Of a stretch of 64,000 nt of DNA, positions 8,120-16,513 are shown one piece after another (position 1 is the stretch's first letter; each line of letters begins with the position of its first letter). Position numbers and translations under genes: made by a program. A model generated the notes under the pieces. The model worked only from the letters and a program-made list of their open reading frames with translations, was not told the origin of the DNA and made no database searches. This DNA is from Spirochaetaceae bacterium. Its GTDB lineage: Bacteria > Spirochaetota > Spirochaetia > DSM-27196 > PWMO01. The stretch covers positions 36,687-100,686 of the forward strand of contig RECP01000076.1 of assembly GCA_007693945.1 (NCBI GenBank). The letters run 5' to 3'.

Positions 8120-9520
8120 GTGGACCGGGCAATCATCTCCAACCTTGCGTATCTGGTGGCGGCCGCGCTCTTCATCGTGGGGCTCAAGGGTCTGACGCAT
8201 CCCCGCAGCGCGGTACGCGGCAACCTGCTGGGCGCGGTCGGCATGCTGCTGGCGGTTGTGGTGACGCTGCTGCAGCAGGAAATCCTGGGCTTTGAAGTGA
8301 TTCTGGCCGGGATTCTGATCGGCTCGCTGGTGGGAGCGGTTCTGGCGCTCAGGATCCAGATGACGGCGATGCCGCAGCTGGTGGGACTGTTCAACGGATT
8401 CGGCGGCGCGGCCTCGGTGCTGGTGGCCGGCGCGGTGCTGGTGCAGGCAATTGCGGCCGTCACTGCCGCGGCAACGGTCTCACTGCAGTTCACCGTGGCA
8501 ACCGCGGCGTCGGGCCTGATTGGCGCGGTGACGTTCTTCGGCAGTCTGGTAGCCTTCGGCAAGCTGCAGGGCCTGGTGACCGAACGGCCGATCCGCTACC
8601 CCGGTGAGCAAATCGTCAAGCTGCTGGTTCTGCTCACGGCGCTCGTGTTCGGGGTGCTGGTGGTACGCGATCCCGCCGACACCAACCTGTACTGGTACCT
8701 GGTGGCGGCCGGCTCGCTGCTCGGCATCCTGCTGGTAATCGCTATCGGCGGGGCCGATATGCCGATTGTGATCGCCTTGCTGAACTCCTATTCGGGACTG
8801 GCTGCGGCGGCCACCGGCTTTGTGCTCTCCAACAACATCCTGATCATCGCCGGATCGCTGGTGGGCGCCTCGGGTATCATTCTGACTCAGATCATGTGCA
8901 GGGCGATGAACCGCTCGCTGGCCAACGTACTGTTCGGCGGGGTGGGGGCGGTCATCGAGGACGCCCGGCAGGACGATATCTACGCCGGCAAGGTTACTGC
9001 TACGTCGGCCGAAGAGGTCGCCATGATCCTCAAGACCGCGCGGCGCGTGGTTTTTGTGCCGGGCTACGGTATGGCGGTTGCGCGCGCCCAGACGCCGGTG
9101 CGGCTGCTGACCGAACTGATGGAGAAAGACGGGATCGAGGTGGAGTTCGGTATTCACCCGGTTGCCGGGCGCATGCCCGGTCACATGAACGTGCTGCTTG
9201 CCGAAGAGAACATCTCATATGACAAGCTGTGCGAAATGGATCAGATAAACCCTTCGTTCCCGCAAACCGACGTTACCATCGTGCTGGGCGCCAATGACGT
9301 GGTCAACCCGATCGCGCGCCAGACCTCGGGAAACCCGATTGCCGGTATGCCGATTCTGGACGTCGACAAGTCGCGAACCGTAGTGGTGATCAAGCGCAGC
9401 CTGGCGGCCGGCTTTGCCGGCATTCCCAATCCGTTGTTCGCCGCCGACAATACGCTGATGCTGTTCGGCGACGGCAAGAAGGCAATGGACGAGCTGGTGG
9501 CGGCGTACAAGGAGGCGTGA
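8120..9520 (+). CDS. pntB: NAD(P) transhydrogenase subunit beta
   Basis: The protein has 466 residues when started at GTG 8120, which follows pntAB immediately. The ORF-track start lies inside pntAB and adds 26 non-homologous residues. The N-terminal half has about nine hydrophobic helices, with the MPQLVGLFNGFGGAAS motif. The C-terminal third is the Rossmann-like NADP domain: VVFVPGYGMAVARAQ, HPVAGRMPGHMNVLLAE, VLGANDVVNPIA and VIKRSLAAGFAGIPNPLF. The complex uses the proton gradient to reduce NADP+ with NADH, supplying NADPH for biosynthesis. Confidence 0.96.
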   Translation: MDRAIISNLAYLVAAALFIVGLKGLTHPRSAVRGNLLGAVGMLLAVVVTLLQQEILGFEVILAGILIGSLVGAVLALRIQMTAMPQLVGLFNGFGGAASVLVAGAVLVQAIAAVTAAATVSLQFTVATAASGLIGAVTFFGSLVAFGKLQGLVTERPIRYPGEQIVKLLVLLTALVFGVLVVRDPADTNLYWYLVAAGSLLGILLVIAIGGADMPIVIALLNSYSGLAAAATGFVLSNNILIIAGSLVGASGIILTQIMCRAMNRSLANVLFGGVGAVIEDARQDDIYAGKVTATSAEEVAMILKTARRVVFVPGYGMAVARAQTPVRLLTELMEKDGIEVEFGIHPVAGRMPGHMNVLLAEENISYDKLCEMDQINPSFPQTDVTIVLGANDVVNPIARQTSGNPIAGMPILDVDKSRTVVVIKRSLAAGFAGIPNPLFAADNTLMLFGDGKKAMDELVAAYKEA

Positions 9521-9549
9521 CGGCACGCGCGGCGGCTGTGAACCGCCGG

Positions 9550-10791
9550 TTACGATTCTACCTCGTCCGGATCGGCATAGCGGGACGAGATGGTCTGGAT
9601 GCTTGGCAGAACCTTGAAAAAAATATCGACCAGCTCGGGGCTGAACTTGGTGCCGCGCATGCCCTCGATCTCCTGGAGCGTCTGGGCTTCGGTCCACGCC
9701 TGTTTGTAGACGCGACGCGAGCGCAGCGCATCGTAGACGTCTGAAATACTGACAATCTGGCCGAAAAGGGGGATTTCCTCGCCGCACTTGCCGACCGGGT
9801 TACCCAGCGGATCGGTCTTGGTGGGCGTCCCGGTCTCGATGTCGATATGGCCGGGGTAGCCGCTTCCGTCCCAGTTCTCGTGATGATTGAGGGCTACCAG
9901 CTGTGCCAGCTCGTCAAAGTCTGACTGCTTGTTGATGAACAGCCGGGCGCCCATCAGAGTATGAGACTTCATCACGTCGTACTCGTCATCGGTAAACCGC
10001 CCGGGCTTCTTCAGGATGATGTCCGAGATGGCAACCTTGCCGACGTCGTGCAGCATGGCGGCCATGCGCAGGTTGTCCTTGGTCTTTTCAATCTCTCCGT
10101 CATCAACGCTGTGCATCCTGGCCCAGCGTTCGTAGATCTCCACCGAATAGCCGGCAACCCGGTTGACGTGCGGGCCGGTCTCTTTGGGATCGCGCAGCTC
10201 CGCCATCTTGATCATCCGCAGCAGAATCGCGCGGGTCATCTGTGCCCGCTGCAGTGCCACCGTGGCATTGGTCGCAAAATGCATTAACACGAGCTCGTCC
10301 TCTTTGTTGAAAGGAATGACGTTTCCTTTCTGACTTATCTTGTTGATAAGCTGGATGACGCCCAGGATCTCGCCGGTATTGCTGCGCAACGGTGTACTCA
10401 GAATCGATTTGGTCTTGTAGCCCGAGATTCTGTCGTATGAAGGATTGAATCCGTACGGTGCATTATCCGGAATCTTGTAGGCGTCGCGAATGTTCAGCGG
10501 CTCTCCGGTTGCCGCGGCATAGCCTGAAACCGTGGTGGTGTCCACCGGGACTTTGAACACCTTGTAGATCAGCTTTTCACCCTCCGGCAACTCCGCCTGT
10601 TTGGTGTCGTTCTGTGCGTAATTGATGACCAGCTGATCGTCGTCGCGGATGTAGATCGATCCGGCATCTGCACTGATGACTCGACGCGCCTCGGTCAGTA
10701 TGCGTTCCAGCAGTACGTCGAGATCCTGCAGCTTGTTGAGTTCCGAATCCAGGCTGATGACCTGCCTGAGACGTTTGTTACCGGTGGCCAT
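9550..10791 (-). CDS. GAF and HD-GYP domain signalling protein (c-di-GMP phosphodiesterase type)
   Basis: The protein has 413 residues from the ATG. The ORF track uses a TTG 48 bases upstream that has no ribosome site; a GAGGAG lies between the two starts. Residues about 15-190 form a GAF-like sensor. The C-terminal HD-GYP domain has AAMLHDVGKVAISD, the KSHTLMGARL helix and HHENWDGSGYP. An insertion of about 18 residues (DIETGTPTKTDPLGNPVG) separates GYP from the usual GEEIPL. HD-GYP proteins hydrolyse cyclic di-GMP or related dinucleotides. There is no membrane segment, so it should sense a cytoplasmic signal. It is convergent with pntB. Confidence 0.88.
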   Translation of the reverse strand: MATGNKRLRQVISLDSELNKLQDLDVLLERILTEARRVISADAGSIYIRDDDQLVINYAQNDTKQAELPEGEKLIYKVFKVPVDTTTVSGYAAATGEPLNIRDAYKIPDNAPYGFNPSYDRISGYKTKSILSTPLRSNTGEILGVIQLINKISQKGNVIPFNKEDELVLMHFATNATVALQRAQMTRAILLRMIKMAELRDPKETGPHVNRVAGYSVEIYERWARMHSVDDGEIEKTKDNLRMAAMLHDVGKVAISDIILKKPGRFTDDEYDVMKSHTLMGARLFINKQSDFDELAQLVALNHHENWDGSGYPGHIDIETGTPTKTDPLGNPVGKCGEEIPLFGQIVSISDVYDALRSRRVYKQAWTEAQTLQEIEGMRGTKFSPELVDIFFKVLPSIQTISSRYADPDEVES

Positions 10792-10914
10792 GGTGCGTAA
10801 CGAGCTACTCCTCTCGTAGATTATCGGCGCAACCGGCAAAGGATATAGTCAAATCGGTTTCAGACGGCTATCTCAAGGCCTGCCCTCCGCGCGACTGCGG
10901 GAAGGTTGGAGCCC

Positions 10915-11196
10915 TCAGTCGTGAACATGCGGCTCGTGGGAATGCTCGCAGACAATGCGGAACTCGTGGCATTGATCACACTCGTTGATCTGGTGATGCT
11001 CGGCGAACGCCTGCCAGTGACGTTTCTGGTTGGGTGTCAGGATTCCCACGCCGCGGCAAAGCGGGCAGGCGTTATCGAGAGCATTCAGAATGGCGGCGCG
11101 GATGAATTCGCTACGGTTCGGGAGTCCGGCGAGTGCCTGAGCCAACGCCTCGTCGACCTTGAACGTGATCACCTCTCCCTTGCGGTTTGAGGACAC
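10915..11196 (-). CDS. Ribbon-helix-helix regulator with Cys/His-rich metal-binding tail
   Basis: The 93-residue protein starts with a CopG/Arc-type ribbon-helix-helix domain: EVITFKVDEALAQALAGL, then RSEFIRAAILNAL. After residue 43 it is rich in possible metal ligands: C44-x2-C47, H60, H67, H68, C73-x2-C76-H77, C83, H85, H87, H90 and H92, ending HSHEPHVHD. I infer a metal-responsive (zinc or nickel-like) or redox-responsive repressor that differs from NikR, which has an ACT-type C-terminal domain. The GTG start follows AGGAGGGG. Its own promoter contains a perfect inverted repeat, suggesting autoregulation. No metal transporter is nearby. Confidence 0.8.
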   Translation of the reverse strand: MSSNRKGEVITFKVDEALAQALAGLPNRSEFIRAAILNALDNACPLCRGVGILTPNQKRHWQAFAEHHQINECDQCHEFRIVCEHSHEPHVHD

Positions 11197-11230
11197 AAAA
11201 CCCCTCCTGCTGAGCAGAGCGAGACAGGCT

Positions 11231-11260
11231 ACGCTATCGTGAGACCGATAGAACTGTCAA
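11231..11260 (-). promoter_or_regulatory. Promoter and palindromic operator of the ribbon-helix-helix gene
   Basis: On the minus strand TTGACA and TAGCGT lie 18 bases apart. The spacer and -10 edge contain the perfect inverted repeat CTATCG-N6-CGATAG (11234-11251). A repressor bound there would block RNA polymerase, so this is a good candidate autoregulatory operator for the adjacent DNA-binding protein. Confidence 0.55.
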
Positions 11261-11358
11261 CCGACTCCGTGCAGACAAACGCGGCTCCTGACTTCGCTGC
11301 TGCCGACGGACAGCCCGCGGCACCCGTAGTGGTAGACGGTCAAAACGCGAACTGCGAA

Positions 11359-11377
11359 GGCGCCGGACCGGCGCGCC
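11359..11377 (-). terminator. G+C-rich hairpin after rpmB
   Basis: A strong self-complementary stretch (GGCGCC/GGCGC arms with a small loop) starts about 15 bases past the rpmB stop. A T-run is lacking, so it may only stabilise or punctuate the message. Confidence 0.3.
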
Positions 11378-11391
11378 TGCCTCGCGCGCGG

Positions 11392-11631
11392 CTACACAAC
11401 GTCCTTGAGCTGCAGCCCCTGCTTGCGCAGAAACGCCATCAGGCCGAGCTTGCTGATACTGCGCAACGCGCGGGTTGAGACACGCACCCGTACGCTTCGT
11501 TCGAGTTCAGGGACATAAAGCTTCTTGTAGTGGATATTCGGTTTCTGCCACTTCTTGGTCTTGTTGTGAGCGTGCGAGATATTGTTACCCGACAACGGTT
11601 TCTTTCCGGTAATGCTGCATCGTCGCGCCAT
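11392..11631 (-). CDS. rpmB: 50S ribosomal protein L28
   Basis: The 79-residue protein has the L28 N-terminus MARRCSITGKKPLSGNNISHA and the basic core KKWQKPNIHYKKLYVPE, followed by RVRVSTRALRSISKLG. Length is normal. L28 is a structural component of the large ribosomal subunit. AAGGAG precedes the ATG. Its promoter lies at the 3' end of the upstream acyltransferase gene, so it is transcribed separately. The usual partner rpmG (L33) is not adjacent. Confidence 0.96.
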   Translation of the reverse strand: MARRCSITGKKPLSGNNISHAHNKTKKWQKPNIHYKKLYVPELERSVRVRVSTRALRSISKLGLMAFLRKQGLQLKDVV

Positions 11632-11662
11632 ATCGAAAACTCCTTACACAGTGGGAACGTAC

Positions 11663-11691
11663 TTATTATCAGACTATGCGTCTCTGGTCAA
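11663..11691 (-). promoter_or_regulatory. Promoter of rpmB
   Basis: On the minus strand TTGACC and TAATAA are 17 bases apart. The -35 overlaps the last codons of the upstream acyltransferase gene by 4 bases. The spacing and position support an independent promoter for L28. Confidence 0.6.
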
Positions 11692-12968
11692 GCCCCGGAG
11701 GAATCTCCGGACGCCGCCCGGGCGCCGGCCGACAGGCTCTGCAGATGACGCACGGTGAGGTGCCACTTGTAACTGTTGCCGCGGCGGTCGGCAATTGTTA
11801 CGCGGTACAGAGAGCCGCGGGCGTAGAATTCCAGGTGTTCGCTGTTCTGGACGTTGATGCCTTCGATGTCAGAGAGCAGGAACACCACCGGTGCGGCGCC
11901 GTCTTCGGGCAGCAGAATGATGCGATCAGCGTGCATCTGCAGCCGCCCCCGGGCAAACGGCTCCAGCGGGCTGCTCTTGTACCCGATCTTGACGATCACG
12001 CGTGGTTCCTCAAACAGCGGATCACAGCTCTGAGACGCCGCGTGCCGCTCGGCTGTGCGGCCCAGGTGGCCGCTCTGCCACAGGTTCCAGCTGCGGATGG
12101 TATCGTGATAGAGCGGGAATCCGCCGTCGGACTCGAAGAACCCGCGTGCGGAGAAGCGTACACGATAGCCGCACTGCTCGCAGGTCAGCATATCAGCGGC
12201 GGAAAGCAGCCGGCCGATGGAGTGACAGTGCGGGCAGACGCACAGCACGATCTCGAGGTACTCGGCGCGCGCGCTACCGCGGTACGGAACCATCGATTGC
12301 CGCTGAAACTCAAACTCGTCGTGCTCGAGCGCTCTGCGTATCCCGTCGTAAATCTCATCCACCGCGGCAGCCTTGAGCTGCTCGGTGGTATAGACCAGGT
12401 CAAACGAGATCACGATTCGGCCCCGCCGGTAACTCCTGGCCCAGCGCGGCAAGGAGAGAAAGGCGCCCTGCACTTTGGCGGCCACCACCGGTATCTTGAG
12501 TGCCTTGAGCAGTTTGGCGGTTGCAGGATAGATCGGCAGCGTATGGCCGTCCCAGGTGCTCTGGCCCTCGGGATAGACCCCGATAATCCCGCGACTCGCC
12601 TTGACCTTGACGATGTTCTTGACCGTCTCCAGATCCGACATGGCCTTGGTCTTGGGTATCGACCCTACGAGGCCCAGGCCGAATTCAACCAGTCGCGAGC
12701 GGAAGTTGGAGTCCGATACCACGTAGTGCACCGGCGCCGGAATCTGGCAGTTGATCATGAACGGATCCAGAACGCAGGCGTGGTTGGCGATCAGTACCCA
12801 GGGCGGCTTGAGGTCGCGCACCAGCTGCCGGTTCCTGGTTTCGATGCGGAACAGCCATCCGAGGGTCGGGCCGAGGGCGGAGCGCAGAAAGGTATTGAAG
12901 TGTCTGGGTGCGTGGATGTGACGTCGCGCGCGCCGGCGATCACGGCGCCGGGCCCGGTTCTGATTCAT
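11688..12968 (-). CDS. PlsC-like acyltransferase with zinc ribbon and extra C-terminal domain
   Basis: The 426-residue protein has the glycerolipid acyltransferase HX4D motif in NHACVLDP (H63, D68), followed by GIIGVYPEGQSTWDGH (the glycine/glutamate substrate motif). PlsC enzymes are near 240 residues; the remaining 180 are unusual. About residues 247-275 hold two CxxC pairs (CPHC and CEQC), a rubredoxin-like zinc ribbon. The last 100 residues look like a beta-rich, GRAM/PH-like domain. The acyltransferase part should transfer acyl chains to lysophosphatidate or a similar acceptor at the inner membrane. A very basic N-terminus may help membrane contact. Confidence 0.82.
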   Translation of the reverse strand: MNQNRARRRDRRRARRHIHAPRHFNTFLRSALGPTLGWLFRIETRNRQLVRDLKPPWVLIANHACVLDPFMINCQIPAPVHYVVSDSNFRSRLVEFGLGLVGSIPKTKAMSDLETVKNIVKVKASRGIIGVYPEGQSTWDGHTLPIYPATAKLLKALKIPVVAAKVQGAFLSLPRWARSYRRGRIVISFDLVYTTEQLKAAAVDEIYDGIRRALEHDEFEFQRQSMVPYRGSARAEYLEIVLCVCPHCHSIGRLLSAADMLTCEQCGYRVRFSARGFFESDGGFPLYHDTIRSWNLWQSGHLGRTAERHAASQSCDPLFEEPRVIVKIGYKSSPLEPFARGRLQMHADRIILLPEDGAAPVVFLLSDIEGINVQNSEHLEFYARGSLYRVTIADRRGNSYKWHLTVRHLQSLSAGARAASGDSSGA

Positions 12969-13036
12969 CGTGACGCATTATAGCGCAAGCGCCCGCCGAT
13001 GCAAACCGGCCCGCCCTCCGCCCGGGAATTCGCGTT

Positions 13037-13064
13037 TTGACCGCACGAAGTCGGTCGGTATAGT
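13037..13064 (+). promoter_or_regulatory. Candidate promoter upstream of lnt
   Basis: TTGACC and TATAGT are separated by 16 bases. It overlaps repeat copy B and would give a leader of about 110 bases before lnt. The leader contains short G+C-rich inverted repeats. The gap between the divergent acyltransferase and lnt genes (12969-13182) holds nothing else that I recognise. Confidence 0.4.
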
Positions 13065-13108
13065 ACGGCTGCGGAGACGTTGCGAGGCGCACTCCCGGGC
13101 GCGGCGCA
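13043..13108. repeat. Dispersed intergenic repeat, copy B
   Basis: Same ordered blocks as copy A: GCACGAAG, TAGTACGGCTGCG, GAGGCGCACTC, CGGGCGCGGCGCA. It lies in the gap between the acyltransferase and lnt genes, on the same strand sense as copy A. The first block overlaps the candidate lnt promoter. Confidence 0.45.
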
Positions 13109-13182
13109 CCATCGTCATGCCGGCGCGTAATCCGGCGTCCGGCGGCTGTACCGCTACGTTGCTTCTCGGTTACTATAGCGCT

Positions 13183-15363
13183 ATGGCACAGGAAGCACTT
13201 CGTCACCCCGGCCGCGTCGCCGGAGCGTGTTACCTGCTGGTGTCGCTGCTGGCGATCTACCTGACCATCTCCGGCCCGGCGCCGCTGGAAGCGCCCGGTC
13301 TCGGTGATTCGCTCTACTTTGTTCTGATTGGGCTGCACGTTGTCTGGGGCGTGCTGCTGCTGATGCCCCCGGCCTCCCGTGCGGCGGCCTTTGATTGCCG
13401 CCGCGTACGACGGTTCATACAGGTTCCCGAGGCGCTGCTGGCCTATGCGGTAGTACTGTTTCTGTTCGCGTGGGTTTTTGCGATCAACGCCAACATGGAT
13501 TACGTGCAGCGCTTCATCGAAATGGGTGGTGATCTGCGTCTGGCGCTCGATACCGAAACCGAGCGCGCGATCGCGGTACTGCGCTACGGACCGTTCCTGG
13601 TGCTCAATCTGGCGTTCTATCTGCTGCTGAGGGTCTTGCGGCCGCAGCTGGTACGCCGCGCGATTGCGCCCTCGCTGATCGCCGACCGGGATACTGTTGC
13701 GCGTACGGTCCGCTGGCCGGCGGTCTGGGGCCTGATGCTGGTGTTTCTGTCGGTCTTCCTCAGCGCCACGGCGTTGCCTTCGTTTCTCAATCTGAACGGC
13801 GTTGCGCTGCTGGGGTTTGTCTCACTGGCCCCGTTGCTGCTGGCGCTGCGCGGTTCGAGCTACGCACGCGGCGTCTTCTTTGCAGTCGTGTACGGAACGC
13901 TGACGACGCTGGTGGTGAACTTCTGGCTGGGAACGTTCAGTCTTGTTTCGCTGCAAATCAGTGTGATCATCTTTCTGTTCTTCTACCTGTTGTTCATTGT
14001 GCCCGCACTCTGGTTCTATCGGCGCGTCGCGGTGCTGCGGTTCACGGTGATTCCGCTGGCGTGGACCGGGTTTGAACTGCTGCGCTCATCGGGGTTTCTG
14101 GGTTACCCGTGGGCGCTGATCGCGCACTCGCAGTATGCCGTCCTGCCGCTCATCCAGATGGCGGCGTTTAGCGGTGTCTGGGGAATCAGCTTCGTGCTGC
14201 TGCTGGTCAACGCCGGCCTGGCGGAACTGCTCGCCGGAGTCGGCAGCGGCCGCCGTCCGCCCCTGATGCCGCTGCTCGGCGCGCTGGCTCTGCTGGGCAG
14301 TGCGATGTTCGTCGGTACGGCTGTTCTGGCGGCCGACGGACTGGATCAACGCCAACCCGACCGGACGGTACGCATTGCGCTGATCCAGCAGAACTCCGAC
14401 CCGCGCAAGCACGAGTATCGCCGGACGTTCACCTCCCTGACACGGCTTACCGATCAGTCACTGGCCTACAATCCCGACATCGTAGCGTGGTCGGAGACGG
14501 CGTTTGTGCCCAATATCCGCCGCTGGAGCCAGGAGGATCCGCGCTATCACAGTCTGGCACGGCTGGTGCAGGATTTTGTGCGCTATCAGCACTCAATTGC
14601 AACGTGGCTGGTAACCGGCAACGACGACTACGCGCGAGTCTTTGACGACGAGGGCAGTGAGGTGGAACGCCACCACTTCAACGCGGCGGTTCTGTTCTCT
14701 GATCGCGGAGAGCGGAAGCAGACGTACCACAAGATTCGCCTGGTTCCGTTCACCGAGCACTTCCCGTACGAGCACATATTCCCGCGCGTGCACGCGCTGC
14801 TGCAGGAGTATGACGTGCACTTCTGGGAGCCGGGCAGCGAACGCACCGTCTTCGAACACCCGATGTTCCGGTTCTCTACGCCAATCTGTTTTGAAGACGT
14901 CTTTCCTGACGAGGTGCGCCGGTTTGTGCTGGAGGGCACCGAGGTGATCCTCAATATCACAAACGATTACTGGTCGCTGACCGAAGTGCAGGCCAAACAG
15001 CACTTCGTCGGAGGAATGTTTCGTGCCGTCGAGAATCGGCGTCCGCTGGTTCGCTCGACCGCCAGTGGCCTGACCTCGCACGTTGACGAGTACGGCCGCA
15101 TTCTGGCAACCCTGCCATACTATGAAGAACTCTACCTGGTGGCCGATGTCGAGATTGCCGCTGATCAGCCGATCACCTTCTACACGCGTCACGGCGACTG
15201 GTTTCCGGTAACCGCGCTGGCGCTCCTGCCGATCATGCTGCTTATCAGCGACCGCAACCGCCTGGCAGCCCGGCTGAAACGGGCGCGCAACCCGGAGCCG
15301 CGCGGCCCGCGCCGCTGGCCGGCTATTCTGCGGGGGCGGCTTCGATCTCGACGCGACGATTGA
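13183..15363 (+). CDS. lnt: Apolipoprotein N-acyltransferase with N-terminal membrane extension
   Basis: The C-terminal nitrilase-like domain carries the Lnt triad: Glu in VAWSETAF, Lys in TYHKIRLVPFTEHFPYE and Cys569 in TPICFEDVFPDE. It transfers the third acyl chain to the N-terminal cysteine of lipoproteins on the periplasmic face. The protein is 726 residues from the ATG at 13183; family members are near 510. The extra ~190 residues form additional hydrophobic helices before the usual start of the membrane domain (ALPSFLNLNGVALLGFVSLAPLL). The ORF track extends 71 residues further into low-quality sequence, so the later ATG is preferred, though no Shine-Dalgarno is visible. It faces lgt. 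Confidence 0.9.
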   Translation: MAQEALRHPGRVAGACYLLVSLLAIYLTISGPAPLEAPGLGDSLYFVLIGLHVVWGVLLLMPPASRAAAFDCRRVRRFIQVPEALLAYAVVLFLFAWVFAINANMDYVQRFIEMGGDLRLALDTETERAIAVLRYGPFLVLNLAFYLLLRVLRPQLVRRAIAPSLIADRDTVARTVRWPAVWGLMLVFLSVFLSATALPSFLNLNGVALLGFVSLAPLLLALRGSSYARGVFFAVVYGTLTTLVVNFWLGTFSLVSLQISVIIFLFFYLLFIVPALWFYRRVAVLRFTVIPLAWTGFELLRSSGFLGYPWALIAHSQYAVLPLIQMAAFSGVWGISFVLLLVNAGLAELLAGVGSGRRPPLMPLLGALALLGSAMFVGTAVLAADGLDQRQPDRTVRIALIQQNSDPRKHEYRRTFTSLTRLTDQSLAYNPDIVAWSETAFVPNIRRWSQEDPRYHSLARLVQDFVRYQHSIATWLVTGNDDYARVFDDEGSEVERHHFNAAVLFSDRGERKQTYHKIRLVPFTEHFPYEHIFPRVHALLQEYDVHFWEPGSERTVFEHPMFRFSTPICFEDVFPDEVRRFVLEGTEVILNITNDYWSLTEVQAKQHFVGGMFRAVENRRPLVRSTASGLTSHVDEYGRILATLPYYEELYLVADVEIAADQPITFYTRHGDWFPVTALALLPIMLLISDRNRLAARLKRARNPEPRGPRRWPAILRGRLRSRRDD

Positions 15364-15452
15364 GGTGCAGCGGTCACAGTCGCAGGTCACCGGGAGGACG
15401 GAGCCGTGACCGGTCACCCGTTCGGCCGCCACGCGACACGAGGTGCTCAGCG

Positions 15453-16487
15453 TCAGCGCTTCTTCCTGCGCCGTTTCGTCCCCTTTGCCCGGCCCTTGGC
15501 CGACGGCGGCAGCACACGCTCCATGGTGGCAACCTTCGGCTCAGCGCGCTTCATGCGGTGGAACAGCAGCAGACAGATCGCGCCGGCTACTATCATCAGA
15601 AACGAGAGGATCTGGCCGGTTGTTACGTTGAACAGTGAGACAAACAGCTCCGGAGGATTGGGCCGCCCGGAGAGCTGGATGGGAAACGCCAGATCGGCAT
15701 CCGGTTGTCGCGTGTATTCAGCCACAAACCGTACGGCGCCGTACCCGATGAGGTAAGCGCCGATCATGAAGCCGCGAAACGGTTTGCGCGTGCGGAACAC
15801 AAACCACAGGACGGCCCACAGCAGGATGCCTTCGAGGAAGGCCTCGTACAGCTGCGACGGATGGCGCGGGAGGTTGAGCATCTGCTCCGGACCGATGACC
15901 GGGATACCCACTTTTTGGGCTATGGCCGCCGCCCACGGCTCGCTGGCCGGAATGCGGCGCGCGTGCGGAAATATCATCCCCCACGGCCCGGCGGTAACGC
16001 GCCCGTAGAGCTCGCCGTTGATGAAATTCCCCAGCCGCCCGAACGTGTAGCCCAGCGGAATCGCGGTAACCAGCATATCGCCCCAGTCCAGGATGTCGAG
16101 CTTCTTCGCACGCAGGTAGACCACCGTACCAATCACTGCACCGACCAGGCCGCCGTGGTAGCTCATGCCCTGCAGGCCGGTGAAGTTCATGTTCTCGTCG
16201 AACGGCCAGAAGATCAGCCATGGCCGGCGAAGGTAGTATCCGCTGGGCTCGTAGATCGTAGTTGCAAAGACCCGTGCGCCGATCAGCAAACCGATGATCG
16301 CCCAGAAGAACATGTTGACCACGTGATCCTGGTCAACGTTCAGCTTGCGTCGCCGCACCTGGTACATGAACAGCAGGTAGGTGATCCCGAAGGCCAGCAG
16401 GTACATAAGTCCGTACCAGCGCAACGGCAGGCCGGGAACAATCACCGGCGAAAGCCATTCGGGATACTGCATATAGAGTGTAGACAT
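15453..16487 (-). CDS. lgt: Prolipoprotein diacylglyceryl transferase
   Basis: The 344-residue protein has about seven membrane helices and the Lgt signature GRLGNFINGELYGR, along with GMSYHGGLVGA and RHPSQLYEAFLEG. It attaches diacylglycerol from phosphatidylglycerol to the lipobox cysteine, the first step of lipoprotein maturation; Lnt, encoded opposite, performs the last. The C-terminus is a lysine/arginine-rich tail (KGRAKGTKRRRKKR). The gene lies 26 bases after fapA on the same strand and may be the last gene of that operon. Confidence 0.95.
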   Translation of the reverse strand: MSTLYMQYPEWLSPVIVPGLPLRWYGLMYLLAFGITYLLFMYQVRRRKLNVDQDHVVNMFFWAIIGLLIGARVFATTIYEPSGYYLRRPWLIFWPFDENMNFTGLQGMSYHGGLVGAVIGTVVYLRAKKLDILDWGDMLVTAIPLGYTFGRLGNFINGELYGRVTAGPWGMIFPHARRIPASEPWAAAIAQKVGIPVIGPEQMLNLPRHPSQLYEAFLEGILLWAVLWFVFRTRKPFRGFMIGAYLIGYGAVRFVAEYTRQPDADLAFPIQLSGRPNPPELFVSLFNVTTGQILSFLMIVAGAICLLLFHRMKRAEPKVATMERVLPPSAKGRAKGTKRRRKKR

Positions 16488-16513
16488 GGTGTTCCTCGCG
16501 GTCAGGCGGCGCG

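Noticed and set aside
10792-10839. TTG start 48 bases upstream of the HD-GYP gene
   Set aside because: It has no ribosome site and adds a non-conserved stretch; the ATG at 10791 gives a normal N-terminus.
11676-12983. 435-residue plus-strand ORF opposite the acyltransferase
   Set aside because: It is the antisense of a gene with clear PlsC motifs; its translation has no family features.
12970-13182. N-terminal extension of lnt in the ORF track
   Set aside because: It crosses a promoter-like site and repeat copy B, has no membrane character and would overlap the divergent gene's start region.
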